Part shown: positions 18,396-25,409 of the stretch, piece by piece
Layout: every line of letters starts with the position of its first letter
Position numbering within the stretch: the first letter of the stretch is position 1
Origin: Candidatus Omnitrophota bacterium
GTDB taxonomy: Bacteria > Omnitrophota > Gorgyraeia > Gygaellales > Profunditerraquicolaceae
Assembly: GCA_028715785.1 (NCBI GenBank)
Contig: JAQURC010000005.1
Coordinates: 66,095 to 99,293 of the forward strand
Length of the DNA: 33,199 nucleotides
Reading direction: 5' to 3'
The notes under the pieces: generated by a model
Told to the model about the DNA's origin: nothing
Databases searched by the model: none
Seen by the model: the letters and a program-made list of their open reading frames with translations, nothing else
Translations under genes and position numbers: made by a program

Positions 18396-18401
18396 ATATT
18401 A

Positions 18402-18788
18402 TTAGTCAAACAATTTTACAGGTTCCCTCCCCCTTGTGGGGAGGGCTAGGGAGGGGGTAGATTTCAAATGTTCGACAATCTTTTGTAACACTCCATCCCG
18501 TTTTCCCAACACATCATGATTCCAGAACCTTAAAATCTTAAATCCCTGCTCTCTAAGCCATTGGTCGCGAGCGCTATCATACTCACTTTGCGCATGCTGG
18601 CCGCCATCAATTTCCACTATCAACTTATTCTCAAAACAGACAAAATCTACAATAAATTTTCCAATAACAGTCTGCCTGCGAAACTTTACTCCAAGATTCT
18701 TATTCCGAAACATATACCATAAATATTTTTCAGCTTCGGTAGGGTTATTCCTTAATCTCTTAGCATTAGGTGTTAGAAGTTTCTTCAA
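18402..18788 (-). CDS. DUF559 (Vsr/restriction endonuclease-like fold) protein
   Basis: 128 aa from a TTG start; RLRNNPTEAEKYLWYMFRNKNLGVKFRRQTVIGKFIVDFVCFENKLIVEIDGGQHAQSEYDSARDQWLREQGFKILRFWNHDVL is the DUF559 signature. C-terminal STPSLALPTRGREPVKLFD is encoded by a flanking repeat. Confidence 0.88.
   Translation of the reverse strand: MKKLLTPNAKRLRNNPTEAEKYLWYMFRNKNLGVKFRRQTVIGKFIVDFVCFENKLIVEIDGGQHAQSEYDSARDQWLREQGFKILRFWNHDVLGKRDGVLQKIVEHLKSTPSLALPTRGREPVKLFD
18424..18459 (+). repeat. GC-rich hairpin repeat, left arm of inverted pair flanking DUF559 gene
   Basis: tccctcccccttgtggggagggctagggagggggta; hairpin ccctcccc-cttgt-ggggaggg. 27/36 identity to the reverse complement of 18791-18826. 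Confidence 0.75.
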
Positions 18789-18790
18789 TC

Positions 18791-18826
18791 TCCCCCGCCC
18801 CTAACCCCTCCCACGAGGGGAGGGGA
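18791..18826 (-). repeat. GC-rich hairpin repeat, right arm of inverted pair flanking DUF559 gene
   Basis: Reverse complement tcccctcccctcgtgggaggggttaggggcggggga; hairpin cccctccc-ctcgt-gggagggg; ends 2 bp before the DUF559 start codon. Confidence 0.75.
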
Positions 18827-18851
18827 ATCATCTAAAAATAGGACCCTGTTA

Positions 18852-19358
18852 TTATTTTCTTATAATTGGAATCTTAGCGATTTTAGCCACTACTTCTTTT
18901 ATTGTCAGCCCGGAGGTATCGATTGTCTTATCAGCTTGCGCGTAATAAGGCGCGCGCATCTTTAGCAAAAGTTCAATGCGCTCCTTGGGTTTTGCCACAT
19001 TCAGGATCGGCCGATAGTTGCTGGAGGAAACTCTCTTTAAGATCTCCTCGCAATTAGCGCAAAGACAAATTAAAGCTCCGGTTTTTTTCATTAGCTTGAT
19101 GTTGTCTTTATCTAAAACTATCCCGCCGCCGCAGGCCACGACAAACTTTTTTTGGGTAGAAACCTGCTTTAAGAATTTTTTCTCAACTTTGCGGAAATAC
19201 GGCTCACCATCTTTAGCAAAAATATCCACAATCCTGCGCTGTTCTTTCAGTTCGATTAATTCATCCAGGTCGATAAAATTCCACTTCTTCTGCGCGGCCA
19301 ACAGCCGGCCAACAGTAGTTTTTCCTGTACCCATAAATCCGACAAGATAAATATTCAT
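18852..19358 (-). CDS. aroK: Shikimate kinase
   Basis: 168 aa; IYLVGFMGTGKTTVGRLLA (P-loop), FIDLDELIE, FRKVEKKFL, VVACGGGIVL, RPIL, RAPYYAQADKTIDTS. Confidence 0.95.
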   Translation of the reverse strand: MNIYLVGFMGTGKTTVGRLLAAQKKWNFIDLDELIELKEQRRIVDIFAKDGEPYFRKVEKKFLKQVSTQKKFVVACGGGIVLDKDNIKLMKKTGALICLCANCEEILKRVSSSNYRPILNVAKPKERIELLLKMRAPYYAQADKTIDTSGLTIKEVVAKIAKIPIIRK

Positions 19359-19366
19359 ATTTTATA

Positions 19367-19405
19367 CAGGGACGGTTCTTAATAAAACAAAAAGAACCGT
19401 CCCTG
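19367..19405. repeat. GGGACGGTT palindrome, copy 1
   Basis: Perfect 14-bp arms cagggacggttctt (19367-19380) / aagaaccgtccctg (19392-19405), loop 11 nt; 5 nt past the SpoVG stop. Confidence 0.85.
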
Positions 19406-19410
19406 ATCTG

Positions 19411-19668
19411 TTAGCTGCCCTTATACGCTTCCAAAACAACTTCGCTCAACTGCTGCTTTAGCTCTTTGGTCGAAGGAGTTACCGTGTCATACCATTTCCC
19501 GTCTTTACCTTGATGGCGCGGCATACTCACAAATAACCCTTTTTCGCCGTTGACTACGCTAAAACCTTTGATCACCACTCCCGAAAATGAAACATCCGCA
19601 AAAGCCTTAAGCTTGGAATCGGTATCCAGCTTATAGATGCGGCTGACGCTGATTGAATTTGCTTCCAT
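19411..19668 (-). CDS. spoVG: SpoVG family protein
   Basis: 85 aa; SRIYKLDTDSKLKAFADVSFSGVVIKGFSVVNGEKGLFVSMPRHQGKDGKWYDTVTPSTKELKQQL; strong upstream SD aaggaggtg. Confidence 0.93.
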   Translation of the reverse strand: MEANSISVSRIYKLDTDSKLKAFADVSFSGVVIKGFSVVNGEKGLFVSMPRHQGKDGKWYDTVTPSTKELKQQLSEVVLEAYKGS

Positions 19669-19716
19669 CCTAAATCACCTCCTTCTTACGCCAATAGACG
19701 AAGGAAGCGATGGAAT

Positions 19717-20757
19717 CTAACAGATTCTTTTTAAATAATTTTTATAACTTTCTTTTATATCTTTCAAACAATCGGAACCAAACTTTTCTAAGAATGCTTC
19801 GGCTAAAACAAAAGCAGTTACCGATTCAGCCACAACCCCGGCAGATTCAACTACGCAGATATCCGAACGCTCAACCGCGGCCTTAGCCGATTTTTTGGTA
19901 TGGATATTTACCGAATCCAGCGGATTCATCAATGTGGAAATCGGCTTCATGCAGCCGCGTAAAACAATCTCCTGGCCGTTAGATATCCCGCCCTCGATAC
20001 CGCCGGCATTATTAGTCGAGCGAAAATAGCCTTTTTTATTATTATAATAAATTGCATCATGGACCTCAGAGCCAAAACTCACCGCATACCCTAAGCCTAA
20101 ACCAACCTCGAAAGATTTCACTCCGGGGATAGAGATGATACCTGCTGCCAGGCGGCTATCCAGCCTGCGGTCAGCCTGCACATAACTTCCCAGGCCTACC
20201 GGAACATTTTTGGCAACTACCTCAAATATCCCGCCGACCGTATCCTTATTCTCAATCGCCTCATTTATCCTGGCAATGATCCCCTGCTTGGTACACTCGC
20301 CGCCGACCGCCAGCACCTTACTGGTAATGATAATTCCAAATTCATCTAGGAGCCTCTTACATAAAGCTCCGATAGCCACAGTAGCTGCCGTGCTGCGCGC
20401 CGAAGAGCGCTCCAATACTTGCCGAATATCCGTAAAACCATATTTCAATAATCCGGCTAAATCCGCATGCCCGGGGCGGGCAGCCAAAACCTTATGCAAT
20501 TTTTCAATACTTGCGTCTTTGTTCTTGATCAACAAAGTAACTGGGCTGCCGAGGGTATGGTTATTTTTTAATCCGGAGATAATCTCGGCCCGATCGCGCT
20601 CTATTTGCATGCGCCTGCCGCGGCCAAACCCGGACTGCCTGCGTTTTAATTCTTTATTGATCGCTGCCGCATCCACCTTTAAGCCGGCGGGGACTCCCTC
20701 CAGAATGGCAGCCATTCCTTTTCCGTGCGATTCACCTGCGGTTAAACACCTTAACAT
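19717..20757 (-). CDS. aroC: Chorismate synthase
   Basis: 346 aa; TAGESHGKGMAAILEGVPAGL, RRQSGFGRGRRMQIERD, RPGHADLAGLLKYG, RSSARSTAATVAIGA, GGIEGGISNGQEI. Confidence 0.97.
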   Translation of the reverse strand: MLRCLTAGESHGKGMAAILEGVPAGLKVDAAAINKELKRRQSGFGRGRRMQIERDRAEIISGLKNNHTLGSPVTLLIKNKDASIEKLHKVLAARPGHADLAGLLKYGFTDIRQVLERSSARSTAATVAIGALCKRLLDEFGIIITSKVLAVGGECTKQGIIARINEAIENKDTVGGIFEVVAKNVPVGLGSYVQADRRLDSRLAAGIISIPGVKSFEVGLGLGYAVSFGSEVHDAIYYNNKKGYFRSTNNAGGIEGGISNGQEIVLRGCMKPISTLMNPLDSVNIHTKKSAKAAVERSDICVVESAGVVAESVTAFVLAEAFLEKFGSDCLKDIKESYKNYLKRIC

Positions 20758-20769
20758 AAAAACCTCCCC

Positions 20770-21330
20770 CTATTTCCAGAGCCCGCGCTGATTTTGGCGC
20801 GCCTGCCGGTATAATTTTACAAATAAATCCGCGTATTTCACATTCGGAGGATAAGTCATTAACGAAGCATACCCTTCCTCCACAATCCTGGCATTGACAA
20901 ATGTTCCGTCTTCCAAATAAACATAGGCCAGGATCCTTTTATATTTATCATATCTTTCTACGTCAAACTCTAACCTTACCCGTTTTCCTTCGACAAGTTT
21001 TTTGGTAAATTCATAGGACTGCCTGCCTAATTGCTTGATTGTCTCAATACTCTGCCCAGAACGCTGGGCGTCACGGTAAAGCTTGTTAGATTCATGCATC
21101 TCCGGGGTATCGATTCCGATCAAACGCACCTTCTCATTATTTTCTAAAACAAGCGTATCTCCGTCTATGGCCCTGGTTACCAGGATATCGTCATAATTAA
21201 AATTCCTGCCAAAAGGTATCTTCCACCTAAGCTCTTCTTTGGAATGGAAAGCCGGATCCAGGTCGCTGCAAAAAAGATAGCCGGTCAGGGCTAATAATCC
21301 AATAAGCAAAAATATAATAACTTTATTCAT
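20770..21330 (-). CDS. Thermonuclease (SNase-like) with N-terminal signal/TM segment
   Basis: 186 aa; VTRAIDGDTLVLENNEKVRLIGIDTPEMHES, VRLEFDVERYDKYKRILAYVYLEDGTFVNARIVEEGYA, QRGLWK. Confidence 0.9.
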   Translation of the reverse strand: MNKVIIFLLIGLLALTGYLFCSDLDPAFHSKEELRWKIPFGRNFNYDDILVTRAIDGDTLVLENNEKVRLIGIDTPEMHESNKLYRDAQRSGQSIETIKQLGRQSYEFTKKLVEGKRVRLEFDVERYDKYKRILAYVYLEDGTFVNARIVEEGYASLMTYPPNVKYADLFVKLYRQARQNQRGLWK

Positions 21331-21430
21331 CTGCCAAAAATTCTACCGATAAATTCTTGAGCGCCTTAAGGTTAGCTAAATCTTCCCAGGATTTCTTAAG
21401 CGCAGCCTCATACCCTATGGATTTATTATA
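21323..21430 (-). pseudogene. Possible N-terminal gene remnant (no start codon)
   Basis: Open frame between TAA 21433-21431 and TAA 21325-21323 reads YNKSIGYEAALKKSWEDLANLKALKNLSVEFLADE*. Protein-like composition, no ATG/GTG/TTG in frame, runs into the thermonuclease start. Confidence 0.3.
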
Positions 21431-21467
21431 TTATTTTTATTAGATAAATCAATGATTTTGCGCATTT

Positions 21468-21651
21468 GATTTCCGTCTCTTGCTTCGGCACGAAGATTTT
21501 CGCCGTGTGCTGCGGCTTACGGCTCCTTCCGGCAGCGCAGTGTTCCTTACGCGTAATGAGATTGCCTGCACTCGCCGTAACTCCTTGCACACTTTCAATA
21601 GTTAAGAAGCCGAAAATCTTCTAATTGTGCCTCCAGCAAAACACGGAAATC
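21468..21651 (-). repeat. Structured repeat, family I copy B (184-bp imperfect inverted repeat)
   Basis: gatttccgt...ttgctt..ggcac..gaagattttcgcc (21468-21504) pairs with ggcac/gccgaaaatcttc...gtgcc...agcaaaacacggaaatc (21609-21651). Core 21492-21621 (reverse complement) aligns with 24817-24927. Confidence 0.75.
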
Positions 21652-21670
21652 TTAAGAATTAACAGCGGAT

Positions 21671-21818
21671 GGCTTGGCTTGGTTTTGAGCAGGGCGTTTG
21701 CAGGCCGAGCGGGCAAGGTTGCCCGGCTATCTACGAAGCCTGGCAGAGCGAGGCCGAAACCCGAGCGAAGTTTGCCACGCCGGGGCAAACGAGCGTCCCT
21801 GCGAGAAAACAAGCCAAG
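21671..21818 (+). repeat. Structured repeat, family II copy 2 (three-stem fold)
   Basis: Outer stem cttggcttg (21673-21681) / caagccaag (21810-21818), tttt/aaaa, gcaggg (21689-21694) / ccctgc (21797-21802). Hairpin gtttgcc-acgccgg-ggcaaac 21770-21790. Stem gttt..ggcc / ggcc..aaac (21696-21706 / 21752-21760) enclosing hairpin cgggca-aggt-tgcccg. Shares cctggcagagcgag and cgagcgggca exactly with copy 1. Confidence 0.75.
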
Positions 21819-21854
21819 ACAAACGCTAATATAGTAAATCAAAAGATAATTATA

Positions 21855-21882
21855 TTGCGGTTGAGGGATTTTCGCTTATAAT
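21855..21882 (+). promoter_or_regulatory. Sigma70-like promoter for helicase gene
   Basis: ttgcgg (21855-21860), 16-nt spacer, tataat (21877-21882); 6 nt between the -10 element and the ATG at 21889. Confidence 0.55.
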
Positions 21883-21888
21883 GGAAAT

Positions 21889-23769
21889 ATGATTTACGAC
21901 CGTTTTCAGCAGGAAGCCATCGACCACATAAATTGCGGCCATTCGGTGATAGTATCGGCTCCTACCGGAGCCGGCAAAACCGCCATCGCCGAGCATATTA
22001 TTAATGACGCTATCGCCAATAATTTAGGGGTAATTTACACCGCCCCGATCAAAGCCCTCTCCAACCAGAAATTCCGCGACTTTCAGGGGAAATTCCAGGA
22101 TAATATCGGGATATTAACCGGGGATGTTTCGATTAACCCGCATGCTCCGGTCCTGATCATGACTACCGAGATTTTCCGCAACAAAATCCTGGATGAACCC
22201 CAGAGCCTGGATAAATATTCCTGGGTTATCTTTGATGAAATCCATTATATCGATAATCCCGAGCGCGGGACAGTCTGGGAGGAATCATTAATCTTTTTAC
22301 CCAAGCACATGCACCTGTTGGGGCTATCGGCAACTATCCCCAATATCGAACAGTTTGCCAAATGGATTGAATCCATCCATGATAAAAGCGTCAAGGTGGT
22401 CATTGAAGAAAAGCGGCCGGTGCCCCTGCATTTCCTCTTCCAGTGCCAAAATGAGATTATCGATAAAATCGAACACCTTAAACGCATCCGCTCAAGCAAG
22501 CCCAACAGGTTAAACACGCTAATCGATTACCTGCGTAACAATGACGGCCTGCCGGCAATTTATTTTGTTTTCAGCCGCAAGCGCGCCGAAGAACTGGCCC
22601 AGGAATTATACGGATTCAAATTCTTAGACGCCAAAGAAAGCCGCGCCATCACCCAGCTATATGAAGATCTTCTGGTGAGATTTGATTTAAAAAATGAGGA
22701 ATCAGCGCAGGCCCTTTATCCGCTGGTACAGCGCGGCATTGCCTATCATCACGCCGGCATGCTGCCCACGCTAAAAGAAGTAATCGAACGGCTTTTTACC
22801 AGCCGCCTGCTTAAAGTTATTTTTACCACCGAAACCTTCGCCTTGGGAATAAATATGCCCAGCCGCTCGGTAATGTTTGACGGCCTGCGTAAATTTTACG
22901 GCACTTATGTGCGCAATTTAAAGACGCGCGATTTTTACCAGATGGCAGGCCGCGCCGGAAGACGCGGCATAGATAAAGAGGGATTTGTTTACACGCGGGT
23001 TAACACCCAAAGAATGACCCTTGAAGAAGTACGCAGGATAATCTTTGGCAAACCCGAGGAGGTAAAAAGCCAGCTTAATACCTCCTATGCTACCATGCTT
23101 AATCTCTACGAAAAATACCGGGAGGACTTATTTAAAATTTACCCCCTCTCCCTGCATTACTTTCAGTCGCGCAAAAACGAACAGAAACAGGCGCTTAACC
23201 TTCTGGAAGCAAAGCTAAGATTGCTTAAAGAAGCCAATTATATTCATGACGGTAAGCTTACGGAAAAAGGAAAATTTGCCAAAACAGTTTACGGTCATGA
23301 ATTGGTTTTAGCGGAATTATACGATCAGAATATACTTGAACAGCTAGATGAGTTTGGATTAGGAATTGTGGCGGCGGCAGTAGTTTTTGATCCGCGTAAA
23401 AATCAGCGCATGCCCCTGCATATCTCAAAATCGACCCAACACCTTAAAAGAACCTGTGAAGAAGTTTATGATATGATCAAAGCTAAGGAACGCCGTTATA
23501 AAATTTATCCCTTCAGCAAGCTCCCCTATTTTCACCTGTGCTCCTGTATGGAAGCCTGGCTGCGCGGAACAAACTTCGAGAAAACTTTACAGATGACGGA
23601 TTGTGATGAAGGTGAAGTGGTGAGGTATTTCCGAATGAGCGTGCAGGTCTTAAGGGAAATTGCCCAGGCCCCGATTGCCTCCTACCTGCTTAAAGACAAG
23701 ATCAAAGAAACCATCCGCGTTATTAACCGCGATATTGTCGACGCCGAAAAACAACTGCGCGAAGGGTAG
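21889..23769 (+). CDS. Ski2/Mtr4-like DExH-box RNA helicase
   Basis: 626 aa; SAPTGAGKTAIAEH (I), YTAPIKALSNQKFRDF, FDEIHYIDNPERGTVWEESLIFLPKHMHLLGLSATIPN (II/III), FTTETFALGINMPSRSVMF, RDFYQMAGRAGRRGID (VI). The only substantial plus-strand gene. Confidence 0.9.
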   Translation: MIYDRFQQEAIDHINCGHSVIVSAPTGAGKTAIAEHIINDAIANNLGVIYTAPIKALSNQKFRDFQGKFQDNIGILTGDVSINPHAPVLIMTTEIFRNKILDEPQSLDKYSWVIFDEIHYIDNPERGTVWEESLIFLPKHMHLLGLSATIPNIEQFAKWIESIHDKSVKVVIEEKRPVPLHFLFQCQNEIIDKIEHLKRIRSSKPNRLNTLIDYLRNNDGLPAIYFVFSRKRAEELAQELYGFKFLDAKESRAITQLYEDLLVRFDLKNEESAQALYPLVQRGIAYHHAGMLPTLKEVIERLFTSRLLKVIFTTETFALGINMPSRSVMFDGLRKFYGTYVRNLKTRDFYQMAGRAGRRGIDKEGFVYTRVNTQRMTLEEVRRIIFGKPEEVKSQLNTSYATMLNLYEKYREDLFKIYPLSLHYFQSRKNEQKQALNLLEAKLRLLKEANYIHDGKLTEKGKFAKTVYGHELVLAELYDQNILEQLDEFGLGIVAAAVVFDPRKNQRMPLHISKSTQHLKRTCEEVYDMIKAKERRYKIYPFSKLPYFHLCSCMEAWLRGTNFEKTLQMTDCDEGEVVRYFRMSVQVLREIAQAPIASYLLKDKIKETIRVINRDIVDAEKQLREG

Positions 23770-23827
23770 ATAAAAGGGGACGGTTCTATCAAGCGATTTT
23801 ATGAAAAATAGAACCGTCCCCTTTTAT
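23770..23827. repeat. GGGACGGTT palindrome, copy 2 (possible bidirectional terminator)
   Basis: Perfect 20-bp arms ataaaaggggacggttctat (23770-23789) / atagaaccgtccccttttat (23808-23827), loop 18 nt, exactly between convergent stops. Confidence 0.88.
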
Positions 23828-24753
23828 TTTGAATTACAGTAATCCTCAAGGATCTTTTTATGGTCAAAAGCAAAATCCATATTCTTAATTTCGCTTAATT
23901 TAATCACTTTTAAACCCGCGGCATCATCTCCTGCTTTAGGGACACCTTTGGCCCCGGCAATAAAAACCGTCCCCACAGTATGGAATCTTGGGTCACGCTG
24001 GGGATCAGAATAGGCATGGAACTGCCGGACTCCGGTTAAATCCAGGTTAGTCTCTTCTTTGGCCTCCCTGATTACCGCATCCTCCAAGCTCTCCCCGTAA
24101 TCCACAAAACCTCCGGGCAGCGCCCAGCCAAAAGGCGGGTTGCTGCGCTGGATGATTACGATCCCTTCGGGTAATTCGATGATTACATCCACGGTAACAT
24201 AAGGCCCGCCGGATAATTTGGTCGTCACATATTCCAGATAACCCAATACGCCTTTATTAAAAACAACAAAAGCCTCCTGATTATTTAAACAGAAAATTAC
24301 CTCTTTAAGCGTCGTCTCTGCCTGGCGTAAATGCCTTAAAGTTTCCTGGGCCATAATTTTTGCCGACGCTAACAGAGAAAAACCTCCGGTGCCGCAGCCT
24401 AGGGCCGGAAAAACAATTGAATTAATTTTTAATTCCTTAGCTAAATTTAACGCGCTGCGGCAGGCATTGCGGATTTTAATTTCATCTGTCTTAAAATCCA
24501 TACCCATAGTAGCGGCATGGATCACATATTTTGCCGATAATTTTCCCGCCCCGGTTGCAACTGCCTGGCCGATTTCAATCGGGCCATTTTTTACCGCCTC
24601 ATCCTCGATAATCTTGCCGCCTTTTCGCTTAATTGCTCCGGCCACTCCTGCGCCCATCACCAATTTATTATTCGCGGCATTCACAATAGCATCGGCCGGC
24701 CATTCAGTAATATCCCCTATCATCACTTTAATTTCCGTATTTTTAATTTTCAT
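23824..24753 (-). CDS. Macro domain (ADP-ribose-binding) fused to Nudix hydrolase
   Basis: 309 aa; macro: [37 protein letters not shown]...VIHAATM...[12 protein letters not shown]; Nudix box [23 protein letters not shown] (GX5EX7REUXEEX[G/N]). Confidence 0.92.
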   Translation of the reverse strand: MKIKNTEIKVMIGDITEWPADAIVNAANNKLVMGAGVAGAIKRKGGKIIEDEAVKNGPIEIGQAVATGAGKLSAKYVIHAATMGMDFKTDEIKIRNACRSALNLAKELKINSIVFPALGCGTGGFSLLASAKIMAQETLRHLRQAETTLKEVIFCLNNQEAFVVFNKGVLGYLEYVTTKLSGGPYVTVDVIIELPEGIVIIQRSNPPFGWALPGGFVDYGESLEDAVIREAKEETNLDLTGVRQFHAYSDPQRDPRFHTVGTVFIAGAKGVPKAGDDAAGLKVIKLSEIKNMDFAFDHKKILEDYCNSK

Positions 24754-24786
24754 AATAACTCCTTGAATAATAATTTAATCTTGATT

Positions 24787-24953
24787 AATTTTGTGGTTTT
24801 GGCGGAGCGCGCATTAGAAAATTTTCGGCAAATGTGCGCAAGGATTTACGACGAGTCGGAGTACTCTATCTGCGTAAGGATACTGACGCAGGCGAGGAGT
24901 AAACCGTAGCGCACGGCGAAAATTTTCAGCGCGCCAGGCAAAACCACAAAATT
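24787..24953 (+). repeat. Structured repeat, family I copy A (167-bp imperfect inverted repeat)
   Basis: Perfect terminal arms aattttgtggtttt (24787-24800) / aaaaccacaaaatt (24940-24953), then gcgcgc/gcgcgc and gaaaattttcg (24817-24827) / cgaaaattttc (24917-24927). Confidence 0.8.
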
Positions 24954-24968
24954 AGATCTGAATAAAAC

Positions 24969-25385
24969 TTATTCACCTATTATTTTGATTAAAACCCGCT
25001 TCTTGCGCTGGCCGTCAAACTCACCGTAAAAAATCTGCTCCCATGGCCCGAAATGGAATTTGCCGGCGGTTACTGCCACAACCACCTCCCTGCCCATGAT
25101 CGTGCGCTTTAAATGGGCGTCGGCGTTGTCTTCGCCGGTAAGGTTATGCTGATACCTCTCTTTGCCATACGGCGCCAGCTTTTCAAGCCAGGCGGAAAAA
25201 TCTTTATGCAGCCCGCTTTCATCATCATTGATAAAAACACTGGCGGTAATATGCATCGGATTAACTAAGCACAACCCTTCTTTGATCCCGCTCCTGGACA
25301 AGGATTGCTGGACATGGTCGGTAATATTGATAAACTCCTGCCGGTTTTTCGTATTAAAAAATAACTCCTGGGTAAAAACTTTCAT
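24969..25385 (-). CDS. YjbQ/UPF0047 family protein (secondary thiamine-phosphate synthase-like)
   Basis: 138 aa; [91 protein letters not shown]. Confidence 0.93.
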   Translation of the reverse strand: MKVFTQELFFNTKNRQEFINITDHVQQSLSRSGIKEGLCLVNPMHITASVFINDDESGLHKDFSAWLEKLAPYGKERYQHNLTGEDNADAHLKRTIMGREVVVAVTAGKFHFGPWEQIFYGEFDGQRKKRVLIKIIGE

Positions 25386-25409
25386 CGCCCCTCCTCCCTT
25401 TAATGAAAA

